Of a stretch of 64,000 nucleotides of DNA, positions 1 through 8,027 are shown piece after piece. Origin of the DNA: Shinella lacus (GTDB taxonomy: Bacteria > Pseudomonadota > Alphaproteobacteria > Rhizobiales > Rhizobiaceae). The translations under genes were made by a program, and so were the position numbers. Under the pieces are notes generated by a model. That model was not told the origin of the DNA and ran no database searches. It saw only the letters and a program-made list of their open reading frames with translations. The number at the start of each line of letters is the position of its first letter. The stretch's first letter is position 1. The stretch spans positions 62,001-126,000 of the forward strand of contig NZ_WHSB02000008.1 of NCBI RefSeq assembly GCF_010994755.1. Reading direction: 5' to 3'.

Positions 1-396
1 GCCGTCGAAGTGGGTCTTTCGCCTTCGGCGTGTTTGCGTCGGATCAAGCTGATGGAGCAGACGGGCGTCATCCGTGGCTATACCGCCCTCGTGGATGCGG
101 GAAATGTCGAGTCCACAATTGCCGTCATCATCAACGTCACGCTGGAACGGCAAACGGAAGACTACCTCGATCGCTTTGAGGCGGCCGTGCGCAAATATCC
201 GGAAATTCGAGAGTGCTTCCTGATGACGGGCGGCTCGGACTACCTGCTGCGCGTCGAGGTCGCCAATGCAGGCGAGTTCGAGCGCATCCACAAGGAAATC
301 CTCTCGGCCATGCCGGGTGTTTCGCGGATCCATTCAAGCTTTGCGATCCGCAACGTGCTCGCGACACGGCCAAGGAGACAATCAAAGCGCGTCTGA
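1..396 (+). CDS. Lrp/AsnC family transcriptional regulator, 3' part
   Basis: The frame is open from the first base, so the true start lies upstream of the window and about 131 residues are visible. The visible part begins inside the N-terminal helix-turn-helix (LSPSACLRRIKLMEQTG, the recognition helix and start of the linker). It continues into the Lrp ligand-binding RAM domain, with the usual GGSDYLLRV strand followed by a GVSRIHSSFAIRNV C-terminus. Such proteins are small dimeric or octameric DNA-binding regulators that sense amino acids and usually control a divergent or adjacent gene. The target is not in the window because the 5' neighbour is cut off. The next gene downstream is repA after 560 bases, so the two are probably unrelated. 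Confidence 0.9.
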   Translation, partial: AVEVGLSPSACLRRIKLMEQTGVIRGYTALVDAGNVESTIAVIINVTLERQTEDYLDRFEAAVRKYPEIRECFLMTGGSDYLLRVEVANAGEFERIHKEILSAMPGVSRIHSSFAIRNVLATRPRRQSKRV

Positions 397-619
397 ATGG
401 AAACAGGTGGGGCTGTTGCGATGCCACAGTTGGCGGCGACGGCGACGCCTCCTGATCCACAGCGCGCCACAGCCAGTGCTTCTTGCCGCGGATCGAAACG
501 AAATGGCTTGATCTCGTGTCATCCATGACGCCGAGTCTCGCCGTGGAAGAGAATCGCGTCCAACGACCTTTCGGAATCGGTTCGCGCGGATCGATTCATG
601 CGCGTGATGGGTTCGCGAT

Positions 620-635
620 GTTAACAGGTGTCAAC
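620..635. promoter_or_regulatory. Candidate parS centromere site
   Basis: GTTAACAGGTGTCAAC has the outer GTT-N4-NN-N4-AAC framework of the repABC parS consensus (GTTNNNNGCNNNNAAC), but its centre is GG rather than GC. Six of the eight dyad pairs match. It would be the binding site for RepB. The position upstream of repA is one of the places where parS is known in repABC plasmids. Only one such site was found, so the call is tentative. Confidence 0.4.
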
Positions 636-831
636 GCGGCCGTGGTGAATCCGGTGGATGACCGCGGCGGCGCCAGGGGCGAAAAGCCCGGTTTTCCAGC
701 CTCGCGCCGGGTTCGGCGTTAAGATTTCGTTAACCAAAAAACGCTTGACGCGACTCGGAAGCTGCCGCACCGTCCCTAACGGAACCGGGCGAAGATTGTA
801 ACTTTCGCCGTAACTGCCAAAAGCATCTGTA

Positions 832-869
832 GATTCTCCCGTCCCCGCATATCCCCGGGGTGGAGAATC
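832..869. repeat. Inverted repeat upstream of repA
   Basis: The arms GATTCTCC (832-839) and GGAGAATC (862-869) are perfectly complementary and enclose a C-rich then G-rich centre. The repeat ends 87 bases before the repA start. RepA with RepB represses the operon at an operator near this position in characterised repABC systems, so this is a candidate operator. A leader hairpin in the mRNA is the alternative. Confidence 0.4.
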
Positions 870-956
870 GGAGACACTATAGGCGAGACGATCCGCCCGA
901 TCATGACGGGACAGGGGGATTGAGCCCAAAGACTGGGCAAGGAACGGAGACTGCGG

Positions 957-2207
957 ATGGCCAAGCCGTCGGAGACAGCGTTGGGAGAACAGGTGCCGCT
1001 TCGCCCGGCCGACGAGACCATTGCGGAAGATGCGCATGCGCTTTCCGTGCAGCTCCAGGCGATGCGCGACCGGCTCTTCCCGCCGACCTCGCAGAAGACG
1101 CTGCGCAGCTTCACCTCCGGCGAGGCGGCGCGGCTGATCGGCGTGTCGGACGGCTACCTCAGGCAAATCTCGCTGGCGGGGGAGGGGCCTGAACTTGCGA
1201 CCGGCCCCGGCGGCCGGCGCATGTATTCGCTCGCCGACATCGACGCGCTGCGCCATCACCTCGCCGAGCAGGCCCGCGCCAAGGGCAATGCCGCCAAGGC
1301 CCGCGCCTATGTGAAATGGCGCGACCCCGCGCGCGGCGAACACCTGCAGGTCATCTCCGTCACCAATTTCAAGGGCGGCTCCGGCAAGACGACCTCTTCC
1401 GTGCATCTCGCCCAGCATCTGGCCATGACCGGCCACCGGGTGCTCGCCATCGACCTCGATCCGCAGGCCTCGCTCTCGGCGCTCTTCGGCTACCAGCCGG
1501 AACTCGATCTCGTCGGCAACGACACGATCTACGGCGCGATCCGTTACGACGCAGAAGTGCGCCCGCTCTCGGCGATCATCCGGAAAACCTATTTCCACAA
1601 TCTCGACCTGGTGCCGGGCAATCTGGAGCTCCAGGAATTCGAACATGCGACGCCGCGTGCGCTGACCGAGCGCAAGGCCGGCGAGGCGCATGGCCTGTTC
1701 TTCACGCGGGTGCAGGCGGCACTCGCCTCGGTCGCCGACGATTATGACGTGGTGGTGATCGATTGCCCGCCGCAGCTCGGTTACCTGACGCTGTCGGCGC
1801 TCTGCGCCTCGACCTCGGTCATCGTCACCGTGCATCCGCAGATGCTCGACGTCGCCTCGATGAGCCAGTTCCTGTTCATGACCTCCGACCTGCTCGGCGT
1901 GGTGCGCGAGGCGGGCGGCCAGCTCAATTTCGATTTCCTGCGCTACCTCGTTACCCGCTACGAGCCGCATGACGGGCCGCAGGCGCAGATCGTCGGCTTC
2001 CTGCGCTCGCTCTTCGGCAACCGGGTCCTGACCTCGGCCATGCTGAAATCCACCGCCGTCTCGGATGCCGGCCTCACCAAGCAGACGCTCTACGAGGTCG
2101 GCCGCGAGAATTTTTCGCGCGGCACCTATGACCGGGCGATGGATTCGCTGGAGGCCGTCAACAGCGAGATCGAACAATTGCTGCACACTGCATGGGGACG
2201 CGCATGA
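957..2207 (+). CDS. repA: Plasmid partitioning protein RepA (ParA-type ATPase)
   Basis: RepA is the ParA-family ATPase that, with RepB and parS, segregates repABC plasmids and represses the operon. The 416-residue length is normal for the family. The N-terminal third is a DNA-binding region with a MerR-like helix-turn-helix (about 50-100: SGEAARLIGVSDGYLRQI). The deviant Walker A motif KGGSGKTT lies at 139-146, the A' motif DLDPQAS at 166-172, and the Walker B-like VVVIDCPPQ near 265. repB follows with a 4-base ATGA overlap, so the two are translationally coupled. The ATG at 957 is preceded by a purine-rich GGAGACTGCGG. Identification is secure. Confidence 0.98.
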   Translation: MAKPSETALGEQVPLRPADETIAEDAHALSVQLQAMRDRLFPPTSQKTLRSFTSGEAARLIGVSDGYLRQISLAGEGPELATGPGGRRMYSLADIDALRHHLAEQARAKGNAAKARAYVKWRDPARGEHLQVISVTNFKGGSGKTTSSVHLAQHLAMTGHRVLAIDLDPQASLSALFGYQPELDLVGNDTIYGAIRYDAEVRPLSAIIRKTYFHNLDLVPGNLELQEFEHATPRALTERKAGEAHGLFFTRVQAALASVADDYDVVVIDCPPQLGYLTLSALCASTSVIVTVHPQMLDVASMSQFLFMTSDLLGVVREAGGQLNFDFLRYLVTRYEPHDGPQAQIVGFLRSLFGNRVLTSAMLKSTAVSDAGLTKQTLYEVGRENFSRGTYDRAMDSLEAVNSEIEQLLHTAWGRA

Positions 2208-3274
2208 TGACCGGCCGCGACCGCAAGAATTCCATCAAGGCCTTGTTCGGCGGCGATATCCTGCCGGCCGGCGAGGTGGCACCCGAGACGAAATCGCTGC
2301 CCGCCGCCGGCGAGCCCGGCCGCACGTCGTCGGGCGCCGTCAAGGCGATGGGGCTGACGCTGTCCTCGATCACGCGGGAAGCCGAAGAGGCGCGCGCGCT
2401 CCGCCAGGCGCTGGAGGAGGGCGAGCGCATCGTCGCGCTCGATACCGACCGCATCGAGGCGTCCTTCGTCAACGACCGGCTCTCCGACGAGGAGCGCGAC
2501 GACGCGGATTTCCTGGCGCTGGTCGACAGCATGCGCGACAGCGGCCAGCAGGTGCCGATCCTCGTTCGCCCCGCACCTGTTACGGACGGAGGAGGGGAGG
2601 GCCGCTATCAGGTTGCCTATGGTCATCGGCGCCTGAAGGCTGCGCGCCGCCTCGGCCAGAAGGTCAAGGCGATCGTGCGGGCTTTGTCCGACGAAGAGCT
2701 GGTGCTGGCGCAGGGCAAGGAGAATGCCGAGCGGCGCAACCTGAGTTTCATCGAGCGCGCGCTGTTTGCCCAGGCGCTGGTGGCGCGCGGCTTCGAGCGC
2801 CGGCTTGTCGGTGATGCGCTCGCCGTGCAGAAGAGCGAGCTGTCGCGCCTGCTTCAGGTGGCCGACAGCGTGCCCATCCGTTTCGTGCGCGAGATCGGCC
2901 CGGCGCCAAAGGCGGGGCGCGAGCGTTGGATGGCGCTGGGGGCGCTCTTCGAGAACGGCAACGGCGCGGAAATCGAGAAGGCGACCGACGAGGTCACGTC
3001 CGAGCAGTTCCGCCGGGTCGGCAGCGACGAGCGGTTCCAAAAGCTGTTCGACCGGCTGATGCATCGCGCACCGAAGGCGGTCGCGGCGGTGGAGGAAGTC
3101 CGCAAGGCCGATGGCGGGCTTCTCGCCAAGGTGGAGCGCAAGGGCAAGGCGGTGCGCATCGCGTTCCCGCCGGATGTCGACCCGGCCTTCATCGCACGGC
3201 TCACGGCGCGGCTGGAAGAGGATTATGCAGCCTTTCTCGCTGCCCGGAAGGGCGAAATGGCGGGCAAAAGCTGA
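2204..3274 (+). CDS. repB: Plasmid partitioning protein RepB (ParB family)
   Basis: RepB is the ParB-family centromere-binding protein of the repABC cassette. The start at 2204 (ATG ATG ACC GGC) overlaps the repA stop by four bases and gives 356 residues beginning MMTGRDRKNSIKALFGG, matching the RepB pattern of a charged N-terminus followed by KxLFG. An in-frame ATG at 2192 is less likely. The ParB N-terminal nuclease-like fold carries the GHRR motif (about 140-143) and the ENAERR box (about 173-178) typical of ParB CTPases. A helix-turn-helix follows (AVQKSELSRLLQVAD). About 260 bases separate it from repC; this gap carries the antisense RNA. Confidence 0.97.
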   Translation: MMTGRDRKNSIKALFGGDILPAGEVAPETKSLPAAGEPGRTSSGAVKAMGLTLSSITREAEEARALRQALEEGERIVALDTDRIEASFVNDRLSDEERDDADFLALVDSMRDSGQQVPILVRPAPVTDGGGEGRYQVAYGHRRLKAARRLGQKVKAIVRALSDEELVLAQGKENAERRNLSFIERALFAQALVARGFERRLVGDALAVQKSELSRLLQVADSVPIRFVREIGPAPKAGRERWMALGALFENGNGAEIEKATDEVTSEQFRRVGSDERFQKLFDRLMHRAPKAVAAVEEVRKADGGLLAKVERKGKAVRIAFPPDVDPAFIARLTARLEEDYAAFLAARKGEMAGKS

Positions 3275-3352
3275 GCGCAAGTCACACTGATTCGGCCGTG
3301 TGAACGGCCGGCAACACCCAGAGAAACCAGCGGAAGGAAGCGCGGAGACAAG

Positions 3353-3388
3353 AAAAAAGGCCCCCAAAACGTCACCATTTCGGAAGCC
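3353..3388 (-). terminator. Intrinsic terminator of the antisense RNA
   Basis: Read on the minus strand, GGCTTCC (3382-3388) pairs with GGGGGCC (3359-3365) through two G-U pairs around a 16-base loop. Six T residues (3353-3358) follow. Confidence 0.75.
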
Positions 3389-3389
3389 C
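3353..3389 (-). ncRNA. repABC antisense counter-transcribed RNA (incompatibility RNA)
   Basis: In all studied repABC plasmids a short RNA made from the strand opposite repB-repC controls repC expression and determines incompatibility. Here the minus strand has a promoter (TTGGAA, 17 bases, CTACAT; 3396-3424) that would start transcription near 3389. It then has the stem GGCTTCC/GGGGGCC, which pairs when two G-U pairs are allowed, followed by six T. Start and terminator lie so close that the predicted RNA is only about 40 bases, nearly all hairpin. The 5' end is inferred, so the boundaries may be off by several bases. Confidence 0.8.
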
Positions 3390-3395
3390 TCTTCT

Positions 3396-3424
3396 ATGTA
3401 GCAATTCGAGAGAATCACTTCCAA
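3396..3424 (-). promoter_or_regulatory. Promoter of the antisense RNA
   Basis: On the minus strand TTGGAA (3419-3424) and CTACAT (3396-3401) are separated by exactly 17 bases, a good sigma-70 arrangement. It directs transcription leftwards against the repC leader. Confidence 0.7.
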
Positions 3425-3513
3425 GGGTCAAAGTCAAGCGCCGTCGGCATCTGATGCTGCACGGCACAAGGGACTTCGCCTGCCTGACCGGCGGCGTTGA
3501 CGGGACCTCCTTG

Positions 3514-3527
3514 CCTCTCAAAAGAGG
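3514..3527 (+). promoter_or_regulatory. repC: Hairpin sequestering the repC ribosome binding site
   Basis: CCTCT (3514-3518) and AGAGG (3523-3527) form a small stem that contains the AGAGGA Shine-Dalgarno of repC. In characterised repABC plasmids, pairing of the leader with the antisense RNA promotes a stem that hides the repC ribosome binding site. This element fits that role. The exact fold is inferred from sequence only. Confidence 0.6.
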
Positions 3528-3535
3528 ACCCGACC

Positions 3536-4744
3536 ATGATGGAGCAGATTGCAACGACGCCTTTCGGCGGCGGGCGGATGAGTGCGCGCCTTTTCATGCG
3601 GCAGCGCGAGGCGGCGGAGCGGCAGGAAAAGCTGCGCGCCGGCGGCGGCGGCAATGACAATGGACGCGCCGACAAGTGGCAGCTGATGCGCGCCGTGACG
3701 GAGGCGCGCGGCGTCTTCGGCATCGGCGACCGTACGATCAGCGTGCTGGAGGCGCTCGTCTCCTTTGCTAACGAGCGCGAGCTCGACGGCACGGCGCCGA
3801 TCATCGTCTTCCCGTCCAACCGCGAGCTTTCGCTGCGGGCGCGCGGCATGGCCCCGGCGACGATAAGGCGGCATCTGGCGGCGCTCGTCGAGGCCGGCCT
3901 GATCTTCCGCCGCGACAGCGCCAACGGCAAGCGCTTCTGCCGGCGCGACGAGAAGGGCGCGTTGGAGGATGCCTTCGGCTTCGATCTCGCGCCGCTGGCG
4001 CTGAAGGCCGGCGAAATCTTCGAGGCGGCCGAACGTGCGCGCGCCGAGGACAGGGCCATGCGGGCGCTGAGGAGCGAAGTGACGCTGCACCAGCGGGATA
4101 TCGCCAAGATCATCGCCACGGCGCTGGAAGAGGGCAGGGCGGGCGATTGGCTCGGTCTTGCCGACCGTCTCGCAGATCTTGTGGCAGGGCTCGGACGCCG
4201 CACCGCCGCAGACATCCTGGCCACGCGCCGCGATGGCCTCCAGCGTCTCAGGGCCGAAGTGGAAAACGCTTATCTCTCAAGCCTTTCAGAGCAAGAAATG
4301 AGCGGCAGTGCGCATCAATCTGAGCAGCATATTCAGAATTCAAACACAGACCAACCTATTGAACCATATGGCCGGGAAAATGAAACGGCGAAGGCGGCAC
4401 CCGAGCAGAAGATGGCGATCAGTCTCGACCGGCTGATGCGGCTCTGCCCGCAGATCGCCGATTATGCCCGCAACGGCGTGAAAAGCTGGACGGACCTCGT
4501 GGCGGCGGCGGATCTGGTGCGCTCGATGCTGGGCATTTCGCCCGATGCCTGGCGCAAGGCGAAGGCGGCGATGGGGGATGCGGCGGCTGCGGTGGTCATC
4601 GCCGCCCTGCTGGAACGCGGCGAAGCCATCCGCTCGCCCGGCGGCTATCTGCGCGACCTCACCGATAAGGCGGAACGTTCGGCCTTCAGCATCTATCCGA
4701 TGGTGCAGGCGCTGGAACGCGGGCAGGGGCGGGGGCAAGCGTGA
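3536..4744 (+). CDS. repC: Replication initiator RepC
   Basis: RepC is the essential initiator of repABC replicons and binds the origin inside its own gene. The start at 3536 lies 7 bases after AAAGAGGA and gives 402 residues, the usual length. It begins MMEQIATTPFGGGRM, close to the QxxxTTPFGRR start of the family. A TTG at 3497 in the same frame is less likely. The N-terminal half is a winged-helix DNA-binding region (PSNRELSLRARGMAPATIRRHLAALVEAG split across about 100-128). The C-terminal domain (about 300-395) contains SPDAWRKAKAAMGD and SPGGYLRDLT. The middle is locally AT-rich, marking the likely origin. Expression should be limited by the antisense RNA upstream. Confidence 0.97.
   Translation: MMEQIATTPFGGGRMSARLFMRQREAAERQEKLRAGGGGNDNGRADKWQLMRAVTEARGVFGIGDRTISVLEALVSFANERELDGTAPIIVFPSNRELSLRARGMAPATIRRHLAALVEAGLIFRRDSANGKRFCRRDEKGALEDAFGFDLAPLALKAGEIFEAAERARAEDRAMRALRSEVTLHQRDIAKIIATALEEGRAGDWLGLADRLADLVAGLGRRTAADILATRRDGLQRLRAEVENAYLSSLSEQEMSGSAHQSEQHIQNSNTDQPIEPYGRENETAKAAPEQKMAISLDRLMRLCPQIADYARNGVKSWTDLVAAADLVRSMLGISPDAWRKAKAAMGDAAAAVVIAALLERGEAIRSPGGYLRDLTDKAERSAFSIYPMVQALERGQGRGQA
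4260..4400 (+). other. Putative oriV within repC
   Basis: This part of repC is clearly AT-richer than its surroundings (runs such as GAATTCAAACACAG and ATATTCAG). In repABC plasmids the minimal origin lies in an AT-rich stretch inside repC with imperfect dyad symmetry, at about this fraction of the gene. The borders are approximate. Confidence 0.55.
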
Positions 4745-4775
4745 GGCGGTTGACAGCTCCCGGCAAATTGCGCGC

Positions 4776-4808
4776 AAAAAAAAGGGCCGACGGAAAACCG
4801 TGGCCCTT
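4776..4808 (-). terminator. Intrinsic terminator between repC and the pentapeptide gene
   Basis: AAGGGCC (4782-4788) and GGCCCTT (4802-4808) form a stem extended by ACGG/CCGT around an AAAA loop. Eight A residues at 4776-4783 become an eight-T tail on the minus strand, so it ends leftward transcription from the pentapeptide/RpiR genes. It also shields repC. Confidence 0.85.
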
Positions 4809-4969
4809 GAAGTGTGAAGGTCAAAAACCTCCAGAGGGGAACAGCTGATGCGATGGACTGGGAGGAACCATCACGTGCATCAACTGCAGGCACTATGCCC
4901 AACTTTTGACCTTTTGATAAACATTTTTTGTGCAGTGCAGCTATGCAGGAACGCGAGGGCTGGTTGCCC

Positions 4970-5569
4970 TCACTTCAGCCGCACATCCAGCCCGAGCGCC
5001 TCGGCGATGAAGATGGTCTGGTCGATGGTGATGATGGCGTCCTTGAGGTGGATGGTTTTGAGCTCGATGGCGCTGAGATCGCTTCCCCGGAGGTCGCAGC
5101 CGTTGAAATCGGCATTGTGCAGCAGCGCGCCGGAGAGGTCGGCATTGCGGATCGAGCCCGAGCGGCACTGGGCGCCCGTCAGGTCCGCCTCGCGCAGCCT
5201 CGTGCCGGAAAACGAGGCGCGGCCGAGATCGGCATGGGCGAGGCCCGCAAAGGACCAATCGCCCTCCACCACCTTGATCGTGTCGAAGGCGCAATCCTCG
5301 AAGCGGCTGCCGACGAATTTGCAATTGGTGAAGCTCGCATCGAAGAACTTGCAGGCGATAAAGGTGCAGTTGACGAAAGCGGCATCGCGGTGGGCCGAGG
5401 CGTTGAAGCGGGCGCTGCGGAACACGCAGTCGGAAAAGACACTGCCGATATTCTCCGCCTCCGTCAGGTCGAGATCGGAAAACAGCGTGTCCGCATGACG
5501 CTCCCGCTCCAGTTTACGGCCGTACCAGTCGGCGCGGGTGATCGTGGTCTCCGGACGCTGGCTACTCAC
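4970..5569 (-). CDS. Pentapeptide-repeat protein
   Basis: The GTG at 5569 overlaps the stop of the upstream RpiR gene as GTGA, and GGAGGAGCT lies just ahead, so translation is coupled. The 199-residue product is built of tandem A(D/N)LxX-type pentapeptides through roughly residues 35-185 (for example FSDCVF, NCTFIACKF, ADLGRASF, NADLSGALL). Such repeats fold as a right-handed quadrilateral beta helix. The family includes Qnr and McbG, which mimic DNA and protect gyrase, but most members have no known role. Phenylalanine or leucine at the inward positions is well kept. There is no signal peptide or membrane segment, so it is probably cytoplasmic. The gyrase link is only a family analogy. Confidence 0.88.
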   Translation of the reverse strand: MSSQRPETTITRADWYGRKLERERHADTLFSDLDLTEAENIGSVFSDCVFRSARFNASAHRDAAFVNCTFIACKFFDASFTNCKFVGSRFEDCAFDTIKVVEGDWSFAGLAHADLGRASFSGTRLREADLTGAQCRSGSIRNADLSGALLHNADFNGCDLRGSDLSAIELKTIHLKDAIITIDQTIFIAEALGLDVRLK

Positions 5570-6408
5570 AGCTCCTCCAGCGTATCGCCGAAGCGTTCGA
5601 TGCCGCGCAGGCGGGTGCGGCCGGCAGCACCTGCCCGTTCGATTGCGCGGGTGGTGATGAGGTGGCAGACGGCCATGACGGAGACGTGGTTGAAGAGGGG
5701 GCCGGGGGCGAGCGTCTGGCAGCGGAAATGCCAGGTGGCGCTTGCCCGGTGGGCGACGCCTTCGTCGGTAATGTAGAGCAGTTTCGCGCCGCTTTTCTCG
5801 ATGGCCGAGAGGATCGCCTCCATCTGCGCGATGCGGCGGCGCAGGCCGAAGACGATGGCGACGTCGTGGTCGGTGACGCTCACAAGATGTTCGCCGAGCG
5901 TCTGGCCGGCGCCGGGGATGGCGACGATGTTTTCGGCGACCTGCGTCATCTGCCATTGCAGATAATCGGCAAAGGGGTGTGAGCTGCGAAAGCCGACGAC
6001 CCAGGTCTTGCGCGCCTCCAGCACGGCGTCGGCCACGGCGTTCACCTGCGCGTCGGTGATGGTGGCGAAGGTGCCTTCGAGATTGGCGATGCCCTGGGCG
6101 ACGTGGGCGGCCACCGACTGGTCGCCGGCCGCATCCGTCGAGGTGGCCAGAAACAGGCGCGAACCGGTCTGCCGCTCGTCGCGCGCGTGGCGGCGCGCCT
6201 CCTCGTAGTTCTCGTAGCCGAGGCGGCGCACGAAGCGGGTGACGGTGGCGTTCGAGACCTGGGCGAGCCGCGCCAGTTCCGAGGCGGAATAGCTCGCAAG
6301 TTCACCCGGAAAATCGCAGACGAAATCGCCGAGCCGCCGCTCCGCCGGATGCAGGTCGTCCAGCGCATCCCTCACCCGGAACAGGAACGAACGATCCGTC
6401 GAACTCAT
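5566..6408 (-). CDS. RpiR/MurR family transcriptional regulator
   Basis: The protein has an N-terminal RpiR helix-turn-helix (SASELARLAQVSNATVTRFV, about residues 40-60 from the start used here). A C-terminal SIS sugar-phosphate-binding domain follows (about 120-270; VVGFRSSHPFADYL, VTDHDVAIVFGL). I chose the ATG at 6408 (MSSTDRSF, 280 residues) because family members start just before the helix-turn-helix. An in-frame start at 6483 would add 25 unconserved residues. It faces the MFS transporter across 154 bases containing two GAAA/TTTC dyads, a pattern common for RpiR operators. It probably controls that transporter and the racemase-like gene as well as itself. RpiR proteins usually sense phosphorylated sugars or amino sugars. 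Confidence 0.92.
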   Translation of the reverse strand: MSSTDRSFLFRVRDALDDLHPAERRLGDFVCDFPGELASYSASELARLAQVSNATVTRFVRRLGYENYEEARRHARDERQTGSRLFLATSTDAAGDQSVAAHVAQGIANLEGTFATITDAQVNAVADAVLEARKTWVVGFRSSHPFADYLQWQMTQVAENIVAIPGAGQTLGEHLVSVTDHDVAIVFGLRRRIAQMEAILSAIEKSGAKLLYITDEGVAHRASATWHFRCQTLAPGPLFNHVSVMAVCHLITTRAIERAGAAGRTRLRGIERFGDTLEEL

Positions 6409-6493
6409 CTCACCCCAAACCCTCGTTTGCCATCGCCTGCTTGTAACGGAGGGACCGGCCTTCGGGAAGAACAGGGCGCTCACAAGTTTCTCT

Positions 6494-6538
6494 TGAAAAG
6501 ATCATTTCTTGAAGGCATAGTATGAAAATTGATTTTCA
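6494..6538. promoter_or_regulatory. Candidate RpiR operators in the divergent promoter
   Basis: TGAAAAT-TG-ATTTTCA (6523-6538) is a near-perfect palindrome. TGAAAAGATCATTTC (6494-6508) is a second, looser GAAA/TTTC dyad. Both sit between the divergent RpiR and MFS genes in an AT-rich stretch. The assignment to RpiR is by position. Confidence 0.5.
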
Positions 6539-6562
6539 CGCTGATGCCAGGAGGAGGAGACT

Positions 6563-8020
6563 ATGGCAGCAGAAGGTATGGTGCAGTCCGGCAAATCATC
6601 GCCGGTCATTCGGCAACTGGAAGGCGCGCTCACCCGGATTGGAGTGACCGGGGCGCACAAACAGATCATCGCATTGGTGCTGATCGGCTGCCTGTTCGAC
6701 AGTTTCGAGCAGAACACGATCGGCGTGTCCGGCCCGCTCCTGAAGGAGCACTGGGGCCTGACGGGCACGGATATCGGCTTCCTGAACACGATCACCTTCG
6801 GCAGTGCGGCCATCGGCCGCCTGCTTTCGGGCATTCTCGGCGACCGCTACGGCCGCCGCGTCATGCTCACCGTCAACCTGCTGCTGTTCTCGTTGGGCTC
6901 GGCAGCCTGCGCGCTGGCGCCGGACTTCATGTTCCTGTGCATTGCGCGCGCCATCGTCGGCTTCGGCGTCGGCGGCGAGATTTCGACCGCCGTGACCATG
7001 CTGTCGGAATTCTGCTCGCCAAAGTTCCGCGGAACGGCGGCCGGCCTCGTCAATGTGGGCGCCGGCGGCTTCGGCAACTTTCTCGCACCCGTCTACGGGC
7101 TGATGATCTTCAGCATCTTCCCTGGTGAAGATAGCTGGCGCTGGCTCTTCGCCTCGCTGGCGCTGCCCGCCCTGCTCGTCGTGTTCTACCGCCGCTACGT
7201 GCCGGAAACACCGCGTTTCCTTGCCTCGCAAGGGCGGATAGACGAGGCGAACGAGGTGCTCTCGGTGCTGGAATCCGGGTCGCTGCGGCCGAAGAACCTG
7301 GTGGTGCGCGAGCACCTGACGAAGGACCAGGCGACGGACGCGCCGCCGACCAAGGGCGCCTGGAAGGAACTGTTCCGCGCGCCCTTCCTCGGCCGCATCG
7401 TGCCGGTGTCCATCGCCATCCTGATGAGCTATGGCGCGCAGCTTTCCGTGCTGACGCTGATGCCCGTCATCTTCGTCTCGATGGGTTACACGCTGCAGGG
7501 CAGCCTGCTCTACAGCATGATCATCCAGAGCGGCAGCGTGCTCGGCGCCATTGCGGCCTCGATGTTCGGCTATTACTTCCCGCGCAAGCGCGTGCTGACC
7601 GTCGGCGCGATCTGCGCCTGCCTGGCGGCGCTGTCGATCATGTATCTCGGCACCACCATCTATCTGGTGCTGTTCTTCGGCGCGCTCTTCCAGTTCTTCG
7701 TGCTCCTGCTCAACACGTCCATCTGGATCTATGCGCCGGAACTGTTCCCGACCCGCATCCGCGCCTTCGGGGTGGCCTTCATCCTGGCTTCGGGCTCGGC
7801 GGCCGGTTCCTTCGTGCCCACCATTTCCGGCGCGCTGTTCGACCATTACGGCATGGTCGGCGTGTTCGGCCTGGCGGCGGCCATGTATGCGGTCTTCGCG
7901 GTGTGCATTCGTCTCGGACCGGAAACCTACGGCATGTCGATGGAGGACATCACGCAGCGCGCCGATGCCACCACCGAAAGCCCGGAGCTTGCCGTGCAAC
8001 CCCTGAAAGCTGGAGCTTGA
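6563..8020 (+). CDS. MFS transporter (sugar/organic-acid porter type)
   Basis: This 485-residue inner-membrane protein has about twelve hydrophobic segments. It carries the MFS signature GDRYGRRV between helices 2 and 3 (about 93-100), a PETPRFL motif after helix 6, and PELFPTRIRAFG in the second half, as in the sugar porter/SV2-like branch. An acidic residue pair in helix 1 (FDSFEQ) is typical of substrate/proton symporters of organic acids. GAGGAGGAGA precedes the ATG. The racemase-like gene starts 7 bases after its stop, so the two form an operon opposite the RpiR gene. The substrate is unknown; context suggests a chiral acid or amino-acid derivative. Confidence 0.9.
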   Translation: MAAEGMVQSGKSSPVIRQLEGALTRIGVTGAHKQIIALVLIGCLFDSFEQNTIGVSGPLLKEHWGLTGTDIGFLNTITFGSAAIGRLLSGILGDRYGRRVMLTVNLLLFSLGSAACALAPDFMFLCIARAIVGFGVGGEISTAVTMLSEFCSPKFRGTAAGLVNVGAGGFGNFLAPVYGLMIFSIFPGEDSWRWLFASLALPALLVVFYRRYVPETPRFLASQGRIDEANEVLSVLESGSLRPKNLVVREHLTKDQATDAPPTKGAWKELFRAPFLGRIVPVSIAILMSYGAQLSVLTLMPVIFVSMGYTLQGSLLYSMIIQSGSVLGAIAASMFGYYFPRKRVLTVGAICACLAALSIMYLGTTIYLVLFFGALFQFFVLLLNTSIWIYAPELFPTRIRAFGVAFILASGSAAGSFVPTISGALFDHYGMVGVFGLAAAMYAVFAVCIRLGPETYGMSMEDITQRADATTESPELAVQPLKAGA

Positions 8021-8027
8021 ACCAAGC

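Larger units (their letters stand above)
397..956. other. Intergenic region upstream of repA
   Basis: These 560 bases hold no convincing gene: short open frames on both strands lack family features and ribosome binding sites. The stretch should carry the repABC operon promoter and RepA/RepB control sites. It contains a parS-like 16-mer at 620-635 and an inverted repeat at 832-869, listed separately. The part around 720-760 is relatively AT-rich. I could not assign a convincing -35/-10 pair. Confidence 0.6.

Noticed and set aside
621-2186. A long minus-strand frame across the repA gene
   Set aside because: It is antisense to repA, whose ATPase motifs are unmistakable, and shows no ribosome binding site or domain.
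4749-4764. GTTGACAGC after repC as a parS site
   Set aside because: Only the left half matches the consensus; the right half reads TCCCGGC and gives no dyad.
4848-5776. Plus-strand frames opposite the pentapeptide gene
   Set aside because: The minus-strand protein has regular pentapeptide repeats and coupled translation. The plus-strand products are shadows of that repeat structure.
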